Source: Eutrigla gurnardus
Taxonomy: Eukaryota > Chordata > Actinopteri > Perciformes > Triglidae
Direction of reading: 5' to 3'
DNA: 64,000 nt
Assembly (NCBI GenBank): GCA_963514095.1
Contig: OY741281.1
Coordinates: 6,688,154-6,752,153, forward strand
Part shown: piece after piece, positions 11,929 to 24,986 of the stretch
How positions within the stretch are numbered: the first letter of the stretch is position 1
How the letters are laid out: each line of letters starts with the position of its first letter
The notes under the pieces: generated by a model
Databases searched by the model: none
What the model was told of the DNA's origin: nothing
What the model saw: only the letters and a program-made list of their open reading frames with translations
Program-made: the position numbers and the translations under genes

Positions 11929-14900
11929 TCAGCCTTGGTCTCCAATGTCATTGTCCACGGGGGGTGGGACGCTGGGCATTACTGGGTTGCCAGTTCCTGC
12001 TGTAAGGTAACCTGCTACTCCTGGACCTACACGTGAAAAGAAGATAGAGGAGATTCAGTGACTGGGTGGGATGGCTGGACTGCTAGTGTTGAGCTACGAT
12101 GACGTACTAAACTAAAAGACATCACCTACTGCATGTACGGGGGAGTGATCACTACAGTGACTGCAGTATTTAGTAACTTTCAACTTTCAATGGCATTTGT
12201 TAGTTGCTGAAACTGCATTGCGTGTAGTAGTTGGTGGATGGAGATGAAGATGACGTTATTGTCAGCACTGTGAAGATGGGAGTTGGGAACGGAAAATTAA
12301 GTGGAGGGCAAAGATGGTGGTAAAGAGGCAAGGAATGGCAGTAGGAGGGAGGGCAACATCTACCTGCATCAGAGCAAGAGAGAGGAGGGCTGTGAGGGCC
12401 CAGCATAGGAGTCTAGAGCCCACCTCGCAGTGGGCTACTGGCAGCCAGGAGAGAAGGAGTGGATACCCCTAAGGAGGAAACGTGGAGGACAAAGAGGAAG
12501 GGAAGGGCAGAGCCAGGAAGTTATAAGATGTGGAGACAGAAAGGGTCTCTGGGTTCAAGCACAAGAGAGGAGTCAGCAACAAGGTGGTTTTAGGATAAAA
12601 GCAAAGCATTAAGATTCAACAACAGCTCAGAAAAAGGCACAGTAGACTTACCCGTCAAACATCGGCAAGGAAAACATCGCAACAGCTTTGTTTGTTAAGA
12701 AAATGTCAGGCTTGGTGATGCCGAGTGTTCAATAGAAGGTTACGTTTAGAGAAATACTTTACCAGTCAGGTAGCCTGCGGTCTGAGACTCTGAGATGAAA
12801 AGATCGTGTTTCTGGTCTTTGAAGGCACTCCACACTGAGGACTTCGCTAGAATCTCATTCACCTGCAAAGGAGTGATGAGCAAAGAATAAATATAAATGG
12901 TACTAAATGTTTTAATTGATAATCCCATCGGTCATGTATTCCTGTCATACCTGCTCTCCGAACTGCAGACTGCGAGTCATGGACTTGAGAGCCTTCACTA
13001 TCTGGGCCTTGGTAGCTGAAGGATTATCTAACGTCTCCAGGCCGATTCCTTCCAGTAGCTTCAGGAGGTATGGGACCAGCTCCACTCTTAGAGCCTGTTT
13101 AGTTCATTAATACAATACAGTGTTATTATTATTATTCATTTGAAGTACATAACCAAATCCAATAAATAATAATGGTGACAGCTTACCTGCGCCACTAGTT
13201 CCGTCTGCTCCTTCTGGAACATGCGGTTGAGAGCTTCACAGGCTAACCCGGCCATGTCGGCCCGTGATTTCATCCCAGTCATGAGGGGGCCGATGGTCTC
13301 CAGAGAAGCCATGGAGCGCACACACAGCTACACAAAAACAAGTGTGTCATAGTGCAGAAAGGACAGAAATACCAAATACATTTTTGGTTGGCAAATCTTA
13401 AAAAGCAGAGTGTGACTGTGAATATTCTCAATATCTTAACTCTTTTTTACATTGTTGATTTTTGGAGAAACGGAGCACAATTGAAACCAACTGCACCAGA
13501 GTTAGCTAGTAGAAGCTAATTTTCATTTGTAGTCCCAGATCAGGTAGACATAAATCAAATACATGAACTCTAGTCTCTTTGAGTGTGAATCCTTAAAGCG
13601 GTACTCAATGATTTAGTTCATAAATTTGGGGGAATGAGAGGAAAAATTTGCCATTAAAAAGAAAAAAGGGATAAAATGTTGTGATATTTAACATGGATGG
13701 AGAGCCTGTTTAATGAATAAGAGGTGTGAAACAAGGTGGAGAGAGTCTGTCTGGCTGCTCACCTCATTGTCTGATAGCACGTGAATGAGGCGGATGGCGC
13801 TCTTGGGCACGGCGTTGTTCTTGTGGTTGAGTGCTGCCAGGACGCGAGGCAGGTGTCCCAGAGGAGGAACCTGGTCGGCCAGCTGGCTCTGAGAGCTGAA
13901 CAGACATACAGCTGCCGTGGTGACCGTCTCCAGGGCCTCACCCTGCAGGAGATCACATGAAGAAGCGAAATTGCAAGTTTAAGACAGCAGACGAGGCGAA
14001 AATATAAAATCCTGGGATTTGTTTCTCAGTTACGCTGCTCACATTGGGGTTGTTTTTCTCCAGCAGCTCAGTCATGGTCTCCAGGAGAGACACCAGGAAC
14101 TCTCGTGGCTTACGCAGCACCCAGCCCGGCTGAGCAATAAAGATACGCAAGAAGACTCCACCGACTTCTAGCTCGCCCTGTCCAGCTCCATAAGCCACGG
14201 TGAAGTCCTCTGGCAACTGAGCACACAAACCAAGAGTTTATTGTCACACTAAATCATACACAACAACATATTGCTTTATTGCAAGTAACAACAAAAATTG
14301 CACTTACCCTCCAGTTCACATCAGGATTATCCTTCTGCTGTTTAAAGTGCCTGGAAAACACATGAATGAATTTATTAGATTCTAAGGATATTTCAAATTT
14401 GTAACTCTAAGCCAGCTCACAGGGAACTGAGTCGGACTCATACTCAAGCATCATCTCCCGGACAGTGGTGGACACTTTCTCCCTTGAGCTGTCATTCCAG
14501 ATGAGCTCGGGGTTCTCGTGCGTTCCCTCGAATATGTGCACCGCAGCCTCGGCGTTGTCTCGCATGGCGTCCATGAACACACCGGGAAGGAAGCGGATCA
14601 GCGTTAGACGCACCTGGCAGAGACGAGGATATGCGATGACGCACGATAATGCGAGGAGAACATTTATCTTTGTCATTTTTATATCCGTCCAGACTGACCT
14701 TTGGCCCGACCAGCTTGTCCGAGGTCATCTTTGAGAAGAGTTCTGCAGTCTGTGTGCGAACTTGGGGATGTGTGCAGTTACAGAAGAGGTCTAGCAAGTA
14801 GATCAGAGCACCTAAGGAACAAACAGATTCACATGAGCATATGTGCGCTCAGAATTCACATTAATATGGAAAAGTAAAAATCACACTGACCTTTGGCCAT

Positions 14901-17220
14901 AGCCTCTTTGACTATCTTTGTGTTAGAAGTCAGTGCATACAAGGTTTCCAGCACCATTTGCCTGCCTGATGAAGAAAAAATAAATGTTTTAGTCCACGGA
15001 TACAACAAGACGGAGACTTGTTTGCTGTTTTAGAGCATCTTCTTACTGGAGGGGAGCGAGTGCAGCAGCAACAGAAGGTTGGACAACACCAGTGACTCAG
15101 CAATGTTGCTCACACATTCTTGGTTTGACGTCACTGTATTCACAACCTGCAGATGAAACCAATATGAGTAAAATGCACTGATATTAGGGGGCCGCAAAAA
15201 TAATTATACATCAGAACCTCTACCTCCAAAACCAGCTGCTGTACTCTGCCGGCTCCATGAACCCGCAACAAAGAGAAGAGCAGTTTGAAATGTCCGATGC
15301 ACTCTGACTCCGAACCTGAAATCAGACGGGATGATTAGAAATGTTAAGACATTTAAATAAAACAACAGAGAAGTAGAAAAGGAGGAAGCGCCAAAATCAC
15401 ACCTGGGTTGTTCTTGATGACATTACGGAGAGCCTCTAAAGCCATCTCAGCGAAGCGGAGTCTCTCAGCATGCTGCTGGCACTCCACTTTGTTACTCTGA
15501 CTCATGGCCAGCAGAGTGTGGAGGTACTGAGCCTGGGAGCCCACGTAGTCCAGGAGACTGGCTGCAAATGCTTTGGGATACTAAAACAGAGATGGAGGAG
15601 GTTAAAAGTCTATTTTATATTGCAAATAAACCAAATAGTCCATGTCATTATTTACAGCTATGATGAATATGGCTGTTTCAACGACAAGAAACAATAAAAA
15701 AGCAGTTTGAATGTTGTTTTAATAATCGACTCACCTCAAGAGGAAAAGATGGCTGTTCATTGTAGACTCGGACAAAGATCTCTCCAACTATCAGCTCTTT
15801 GCTGTGATCACTGAACAGAAACTCTGCACCAAAGCTTTCATCATTCTCCCCCTGTAAAGAGACCACAGATTGTATGGATGAAAAACTAAAGTTCTTTTTT
15901 TACTCCAGCATAGTGAATCAATAATATCTATATATTTATATCAATTTATGATATTATATATATGTCATGTGTACCCTCTTGATGTTTCCCTCTTGTTGAC
16001 CCTCCAGGAACTCCAGAAGCTCGGCTCGTGTTCCATTATTCCAGATCAAGTACGGGTTCTCCGAGTTGCTATTCAGCAGCTTCAAGACCTAAAAGCACAA
16101 CAGGGCACTCAGCTCGGTGGGGGGGGGTTCATGTATGTAAAAGCCTGACACCCTTCCATTCCATCCATACAACATACCGCAGCAGGAGGTCCGGTCCCCA
16201 GCTTCCTTGAGATGTAAGGCGTCAGCATGGCTGCCAAGCTTTTGCGGATGGTGGGGTTCTCTGGAGGCGTGCCCTCGATGCCGTTGGTCTCTGAAACTGG
16301 ATTGTTCCCGTCTGGCATGGGTCCCGTCTGGGTGAAGCCTCCTAGACGGCTGAGAGCTACCAGGCTGAGCTTGGCCAGGCTGTTTGCAACCTCCTGTTGG
16401 TTTGTGTCCTGGTTTGCCTGCACGCCACTCTCCTCCAGGGTGTAGTCGTAGTTGAAGAGGCGGACCAGCAGGTGCCAGAGCACTCCGGCGTGGTACAGGT
16501 GGGTCTGGAGGAAGAAATCCACCGCAAAGGAGCTCACGCACTGGACTGCCAGGGCGGCAGTTTTTGGGAGACCCTGAGAGGACGCAAGGGAGGGAATATC
16601 AAGACACTGTCTGGTTGCAGAACAAGTATAAAGCCAGCATCAAGGGTGCTACACATAGCATTCAAATATTCAAAATGATTAGCAGATGAGAGGACCACAA
16701 ACGAGTAATGGTGTATAATGGTGTATAATATTCAATCAGTATCTTCAAATGAAATATATCACTTCCAGTATCTATATTCTCATTAGTATAGCAAACGACG
16801 AACTCTGAAATGCTTTTTATGGTTTGAGAAGTATTCTCTATGTCAAGTCAATACACATAGTTGTACAATTTTACACAGAAACTCTGAAGAATAAAGCAAA
16901 CATCGTGGGTTCTCACCTTCCCATAGAACAAGACGTGACAGAGGTCCCTGATGATGTTGGGCAGTTCGATGATCTTCTCCCTGCATTCCTCAAACTGGGC
17001 TGCTACGCTAAAGCACTTACAGACGTGCCCGCACACCTGTGGCACATTCAAGTATTGGAAGAGTGTCATAGAGATCCTTACAAGCAGTACGCTGCTGATC
17101 TCTAGAGATAAAAGGTGACCACAGGTGAATAAAGACTCTTCTTACCTGTACAGCCATGTCATCGGGTTTGCTGGATGCAGTTAATACAGCAACGCACCGA
17201 GACAGAGCCTCAAGCAACAC
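11929..17220 (-). CDS. dnajc13: dnajc13 coding exons 37-54: armadillo-like C-terminal half, IWN3-4
   Basis: Exons are 17220-17146, 17036-16917, 16573-16178, 16088-15975, 15851-15735, 15580-15403, 15315-15224, 15146-15047, 14965-14891, 14811-14699, 14613-14444, 14350-14308, 14216-14043, 13942-13763, 13327-13187, 13094-12951, 12862-12763 and 12026-11929. They cover about residues 1447-2255 plus the stop. IWN3 is ENPYLIWNNGTRAELLEF and IWN4 is ENPELIWNDSSREKV. Helical repeat motifs such as LLLLLHSLPSS fit the ARM-like fold. The largest exon (132 codons) has a fish-specific insert, TQTGPMPDGNNPVSETNG, before TPPENPTIRKSL. The tail ends in two GYLT motifs and a proline run. Confidence 0.95.
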
Positions 17221-20200
17221 CTGGTTAAATACAGGAAACAATCATGTATTCCCCTACACACTACAGTGCACTGGTCCACATGTAGATGGACAGCGGTTTA
17301 ATATAGATGCTTGATATGTGAGGGTTTGGGACTGGTATGCCTACCTCGATGCCGTTGTCGCGGCGCAGCTCCTCGGCATTAAGAGCCGAGCAGTTGACCG
17401 TGTGGAAGGCCAGTTCAGAAGCAGCCGGGAGGAGAGGGGAGGTTTTGGAGAAGAGCAGCTCATCCTCCGTTTCCATTGTGATTGTTTTGATGAGCATGGG
17501 GTAACCGGCGTATTTGTAGGGTTCCAGTTCTGTTATAAACAATTAAGAGGAGAAGCATTAGTTTAAAAACCTCTAACAACCAAAAGCAAAAAGTGAAGAA
17601 TGTTGATTTCGTACCTTGTTTGTGTCGGTTGAACAGGATGCTCTGGGCTTTGAGGATGAGGATGATGTTCTCCGGGTCGGGGCCATCCAGGATTCGGGCA
17701 GACTTTGTGCAAAGGAACTCATAGGCTTTGTTGACTTTCTCAAACATGTCCTGAAAGAAACAAGTTGAGATTGAACATGTGGATGAAGCTGCTTGCTCTC
17801 ACATACAAATCTTATGACTGCAACACATACCCTGCCCTCTGGATTCTTGTCTGGATGGTACTTCTGTGCCAGTCTGAAGTAAGCTTTCCTGATTTTACTC
17901 TCCTCGTGCCTGAAGACAAAAATGCAAACATTTCTTGAGTCCTGCCATCTAAATCCACATTATCCAACAACAACATCCATGTTTATTCTTACTAATCAGC
18001 AAAGATGATTCAAGATATAACAAGTCAAAGGCCACTCACTGCCCCTGTCCTTTGGGAAGGTTGAGGACTTCGTATGCATCATCTACAGACATAGATGGAG
18101 GCTTTTTCTCCACCTCCCTCTTCCAGGCTTCAAGGGTGTCTTTTAGCAGCTTCACCTGTAGGAATTGTGGTCATGGATCACAACGTTAAAGAAGCATTTC
18201 CTAGAGAAAACAAGCAGGACACCGATAAGGAAGTACAAGCTTGGCTAAACGAGGAGAGAGTGCGACATACAGCGTCTCGAATGGGCCAGTTGGGGAAGCG
18301 TATGGTGTCACACAGATGTCTGAGGTAGTAGATGTTGCAGAAGAGCTCATTGTCCAGCTGAGGGAAGCTGACCACAGGGATGGGGCAGTACTGGTAGAGG
18401 GCCCGTGTGTTGCTCTGCAGCCTGGGGCTAAAGTCGGCTATGTGGGCAGCTATCTTCTCGATCATCATCCGCCTGAAAAAAAAAAAAGAAGATTACATTA
18501 CAATTTCTAATAACCACACAGTCTCTATGTCTCATTAGTGTATTTTAGGCTAAGTACCTCATCTCGCTGCTCCAAATGGCCTCAGGTGTGTCAAATTCTC
18601 CGAGGAATATTTCTGAGAAACGCTCAGCCTCGTAGTTCTCCAGATAACACACCATAGCTTCAGGCAGCACCGGCCCCAGAACACTACGCTGCACAATGTC
18701 CACACCCTTAGACTGGGAGGGAGACAGATAAGTGTCATTTTAACATGAGGTTGTGTTGATAAGACGCAATCTGTTGTAATTCATAAGGAACGAATCTATA
18801 CAAAAAAATGTTACCTCCTCTGATTTGAAGGCTTGTTTCAGATGTGTGTATTTCAGGAACCTTAAGAAACCAAAGAGGTCAATATCAACATTGCATGTCA
18901 TTAGTGTCAAAACATTTCATTGTTAAAGTAGCCCAAAAAAACTGTGTGTTTGTGTGTTAGCAGTCCAATCAAATGAATGGATTTTATTTAAATCCCACTT
19001 GTAACTGTACACCGCTGGGGAGAACTTCAGCATGTGTTTTCACCTCGCTACAGGAAGCACGTTGGAGCCCGTGTACATCATGATGAAGAAGAAGATCCCG
19101 GTCAAATAGAGGCGCTGCAGATTCGGGTTGTCCTGCATCACCAGGTACAGAACGTTAGCCACCTTTTCCACCAGGATGGGGTCAAAGGTCAACAGCAGCT
19201 GGATTGGAAAGAAACGAGAGACTATCAACGTATTGTATTTAAATGAGAAATTCACCAAAGTGGACAGGACACCACTGTGCAGACAGAACCCCATTGGGAT
19301 TGTGTTATTACCTGGACGATGTGAGGGAGGCAAGCATTATCACTGATCATCCTCTTGATCTTAGGTAAAGGACGGATAATGGCATTATCTTGGTCCCTGA
19401 ATAAAAAGTAAATAAGTAGTCATGGTATGATATTTTAACCAAAAATCATCACACATACTTCATGGATCAATATCTTAGCACCACATAAAAGACATTTCCA
19501 AACCTGCTGGGGTAGTAGGAGCACATGGTGATGAGCATGTTAAGGATCAGTGTTGCCAGGTCGGACTCGTTCATCACCGCCTGTCCAGTGGCCAGGAGGC
19601 ACCATTTTAGTTGGGGGATAGCCTGCAGGGGGCGCCAGCCGTCCATCCCCTGAGCCCAGCAGCGTGTCTTCGCCGTCAGGACACCAGTGCTCCAAAACTC
19701 CTGCATCTGGAGAAGGAAATGCAAAAATATAATAAAAAAAAAAGGAAAGGTCGCTGCTGCAAAAAAGGGAAAATGTAACAACAAACTGAAGCAACTGCAA
19801 GAGACCGATAAATATCAGGAAAATAACAACTGGGAGAATGCAACGATGTCTCAAGATGTCTCCTCTAGATACCATCAAATTACATTAACTGTCCAATTTT
19901 ACCCCATTAGACAATATAAGGCAAGGCAACTTTATTTGTATAGCACCTTTCATACACAAGGCAGACTCAAAGTGCTTCACATCATAACACGTCATACAAT
20001 AAAGTGAAAAAAATAGAAGAATTAAAAAGAAAATAAACGCAAAATTAAAATGCATTACAGAAAGACAAGGAGAACAAAAACATATTTGCAATAATAAAAA
20101 AAACAGTGCAGACGTTAAAAGATTTAGCATAAAGCTATGGTTTATAACATAAAAACCATAAGAATAAGAAATTAGTTTGGGATATTTTTTATCTATGTAA

Positions 20201-23200
20201 AGAAAATCACATAAGTACCAGAACAAACAAGATGTTATTTGATTTATCAGCAATATATTACATTAGACTGAAATGTTTATTATATTTTGATCATTTGTTC
20301 TTAGCAAGTATTACTTTTAACTCTATTTTCAAATAGATTTTATGGTGAAAATGGGACAAATACCAGTGCTTGACTTTTTTCTTTTAAAAAGGTCATATAT
20401 ATGTAAAATGATTACAACAATAGACATAGACAATAGACATGAACCATTCACCATATCACATTTAAAATAATAATATACAAAAAATATAAAATTAATATTA
20501 AATCGTAAAAAATTAAAAAATAGAACCGTGTTAGCTACTGGTACAGATTTCCCTCTATAGCTTTTCCCACTCACTCCAATCACATAACCCCAATTCCTAT
20601 TCAGCAGTCTCGCCAAGTGCTTGACATTTGAAGATGACGTACCTCCTCAAAACTGAAAGGTCCTCTCCTCTCCTTGTCCGCGTTGCCGAAGTACCACTCT
20701 TTCTCACTCTCCCTCTTCATGTCTGGCGATGCCTCCAGCACGTTGCTCTGTGGAAATTAAATACACTCTCTGTTTGACACTCAGACAGATTCACTGAGAT
20801 ACTCAGCCGATGGGTCGACGTTCAATTAAATCTTCACGGCTCATGGAGAATGATAACAACTAGCAGCACGCATGATGAAATCAAATGAATACAGACATTA
20901 TCTTCATGAAAAGCTATAGCCGTGTGTTTTACCTGTAGGGGAACAGTAGCTCTGCTGGTGTGCAGATGGGCCATTGTGAGCAGGTCCACTAATATCCGCA
21001 CTCCGTTCGAGTCCATCACCTCCTTCACGTTTTTCTGCAGAACAGGAAATTCATTATTGCTCAAGACAGAGAGGGATAGAAACGTGGGTTAAATTAACAG
21101 GCTGTTGCTTTTAAGCTCACCTTGTTGAGAATGAGTTTGTTGAGAAAAAGGATGAGTCGGTCTCTTTCCAGTTTGTCCGTACACTGTAACCGCGGGAGAG
21201 CATTTTAGGATTAATTAAAAGACATAAAAACACTACTACGATAGTTCTTGTGGTGACAGTTCGTACTCACTCGGTCCAGCATGCCCACAATGTATTTTGT
21301 GTCCGTGAAGGGGCCAATTTCCTCGGAGCACTTCCCATAAACTATAGAGAGCGCCTGCAGGCAGAGGCACTTCATCGTAACTTTGGGTGTAAGCAGAAAG
21401 CGATGGTAGAGTTCATTAAAGAACTCATATCTAAGAGCAGAGGGAGAGAAGCATGAATCGTCTTTATGGATTCAGTACAGCATGATATTGCAATAAGATG
21501 AGTTTTTTTATTTTTTTTATTGTAGTCTTACGATCGCTTGATGGCATTTGATTCGTCATTTTCATCCTCCTCAAGCAGCAGACGCAGGTAATAGTCCCCA
21601 ATCTTTATCTCATCTGAAAGGCACTCATATTTCACCTGGGAATAAGAACATAAACAAATAATGTTGCACACAGGATATGGAATGTATTTCTTTGTGGTAT
21701 TCGGAGAAATATCATGATATACTGGTCTGGGCTTAAACCCCCCGTGTATCACGGATATCGATGGTTATAATCAAATAAGAGGAAAAACCTCAAACTCCTG
21801 GTGGTTCCAGGAGATGACGGTGGCACTGCCGAGCTCGCGGTCCACGCCGAAGGCCCGCATCTCTCCCTCCAGAGCGTCCCGCAGCTCCTCTCTCGTCCTC
21901 AGGTTCCATATGAGGTTGGACCGCGCGTGGTCCAGCTGGAATCTGGATGATTCGTAAGGTAAAAAAAAATGGTTTAATGGATTGTTCCATGATATAATGG
22001 TAGGTTTTATTCCTGCAAAATCTACCAAGTGTCCATAATAAGTGTCCCTTAGCAAGACAGGTAAAAATATATATAAATGCAGCAGCTGGAAAGCTCATAA
22101 CCACCACAGTAGTTCCATATCAGCTGACAAGCTTCAAGGCGTATAAGCAAAAACCTGGACCCTGCACCCTGAATACAATAAAAGCATGATGAGCACCACA
22201 AATGTGCCAGAGGCAATGGGGTTAACATATCCAGAGTATGGCCTGATGTCTCTACTGGACCATGTGGTACCTGTAGTAGAAAAGCTCCCAGTTGACTTCG
22301 ATCTTTATTCTCTGGCGTCTCTTCCTCAGGATGACAGGCTTTTGGTTCGGGTTCTGAAACGAAGAAGAAAGAGTCAAACCTCTGAGGAAGCAATCCCAGG
22401 TCAGTCCTTCATAATTAACAGCATTCAACATGTGTTCTTTGACAGCTTACGGCACAGAGAGAGTTGTGAAGTTGAAAATGGCAACGAGATGAACATGAAT
22501 ATTTTAACACAAGGACATGGACACCAGGAATTAAATAAATGGCACCGGTATGGAGAAAAATGTAACAAAAATGTGTTTGAGAATGGAGGAAGCCAGATAT
22601 TAGGGACAAAAGCATAAGACCCAAAAGACAATGTCATCATCGTACCAACAAAGAGAAAAGGGTTATGTAACACGAAAACCAAAGTGGGATCCCAGAATTA
22701 GGTGTGTCCTGTATTTCTCACTGGCCACGACAGAGTTAAGATCACAATTATCACGTTGCCTCTCAGGCCTTACAACCTTCATTTGCATACAACTTTGCAA
22801 TGTTTTTGCAACATTCTTTCTCTTTGGTGTCAGAAAACAAAAATCCAGCATAATCAAAAATGGTGTGAGCAATGCCAACTGATTAGATACGGTCCCAGAG
22901 GCCTTACAGGCTGCTCGGCAAATGTCCTTCAGTAATTATACTCCCAAACTAAATGTGGTCATTATTAACTGATGACAAAACACTACAGGTACAATGAACA
23001 TGTCCCCTAGTGAAAGCAGGACAAGAACACACTGTTTGAACTTGAGCTTTAATGGTCTCTATATATTGTACTCTATTTATTGACAGTTTATTTTCATGCA
23101 TATATTTAAAAACATGTCCCTTGTAGATGATAATAAATCCTCGCCTGGCTGCATTAAAAAAAACAAAACACACCCAATGTCACATGAAGATGGAAAAATG

Positions 23201-24929
23201 GTTTGGTCAAGAGAAAGAAGGTGGAAAAAAAAAAAAAAAACAGCACGGATCCCATTGGTCAGTCCTACTTACCAGGTTATTTCTGTCCTGCTGCATTGTT
23301 TGACAGCAGGGAAACCACACAAGACAAGGGGAGGGTGGGGCAGATACAACACAGAGAGATTATTGTTCCTCGGATCAAACAGATGAATCAAAAAAAAAGG
23401 GTCACAGGTCACTGGAGTACATACTCAGAGGCTGACATACAAAACTAATAATACATCCTGCTGATGTATCTGCTAGATGAATATTTCACTTTCTGCAAAT
23501 GTATTCATAGAGCAAGTGCTGCAAAGATTGAAAGCAAGCCAATTCAAATATGTAGTTGATCAGCCATTTTGAGTAATTCAAAACAAAAGTGTAGAAAAGG
23601 AAACGGAAGCTGGGTGACATTCAGGTGAAGGAAGTTTAGTGTTTTTAGCTTTATTTGAAGGAAAATTAAGATTGCAATTTTGTAGTTTTATCAAACAGTT
23701 AAGGTAACACCACCAACCTCAACCCACCCGCATACTATGTTATTATCAAAACAGAGGTATCCTTTAAAAGAAAGGTGACACTTCCTTTGGTCACATTCAG
23801 ACACGCCTGTAATGGAAACGCGTGAAAATGTGCACAAGCAGTTTGAACAGCAGATATGCAAGGCGCAGAAAAACAATATTCTATGATTCTATCTCGACAT
23901 GTGCCGTTTCCTCAAGGTCAGACAGCACCAGAGCTGACACAGCTCTGCATGCATAATAAACAGCGGCAGCAGAAAAGTGTTTTATTGTGTTTGCCTCCGC
24001 ATTCTGCAGTGCTGCTCAGCATGAGCAGCAGAAGCAACGGTTCAAGACACCTGAGCAGAAGGTCAGCAGCGGCAGCAGCTTGTCTGATAGATAACAGGGG
24101 AAATCAGCCCCTTTAGCATCTTTGCAAAGAGAAATGTACCCTCACCTCCTTCTGGGCAATGCCCATTTTATCCCTCCAGTGCATCAAAACTATATCAGCC
24201 TTCTCCTTGGCGAACTTCTCCACCTCTTTGGCTGCTTTGCCAGCTATCCGCTGCCACTCGGGCACCTTGTTTCGATTTAGCTGGTCCTGTGGGCAACAAA
24301 TACAAAACAATTATATATAAATATATATATAAAAATAGCTTCTCATTGAACTGTTTGCACACTCTGGAAAAATGTACATATGTGATATGTTTCTCTGTGA
24401 TACCGTGGCAATTTTCAAGTTGTCTCGGATGTGCATTCGGTCCATATCTTTCTCCGGGACTGAGTCAGCACTATCCAGGTAAGCCAGCAGGCCGGTTGGC
24501 TGAGAGCGAACAAGACAGAGTGAAATGGGTTAGGACTTAAACAGCGTGCCTCAGCTGCCAGAGAAAGGCATTGGCTCACATCCTGGAATACCGCCTGTGT
24601 CACATCATATTGATAGCTTCTGCCATGAGTATTGGGGGAAGCATCACATATTTTAAATTCTGAAATAGCCTCACCAGTATCCTTTTCAGAAGGTTCATGG
24701 CGACGGGGTTTTCTGCCGTCCAGAGTCCCACCAGGTGACGACTCAGCTGCCTGAGGAAAAAAATAAAAATAAATCACACATAAGTAGCTGAGTCATTTTA
24801 TTAGTTGTATGCGTTATAACACATTTACTTGTTTATCCACTGTAGTATCCACTGTCACATACAACGTGTGTTTCTCTGGTTAAGAGTATTAGCGAAGCAG
24901 CTGTACAAACAAGCACAAACGACTAAATG

Positions 24930-24986
<57 letters not shown>

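Noticed and set aside
14351..14443. ATATCCTT (U12-type 5' splice site) on the minus strand near 14384-14391
   Set aside because: It is internal to a dnajc13 intron whose real donor is GTATGAG at 14443 and acceptor CAG at 14351. The phases match only for those.
23096..23448. lysine-rich overlapping ORFs around 23.1-23.4 kb
   Set aside because: They arise from a poly-A run inside a dnajc13 intron.
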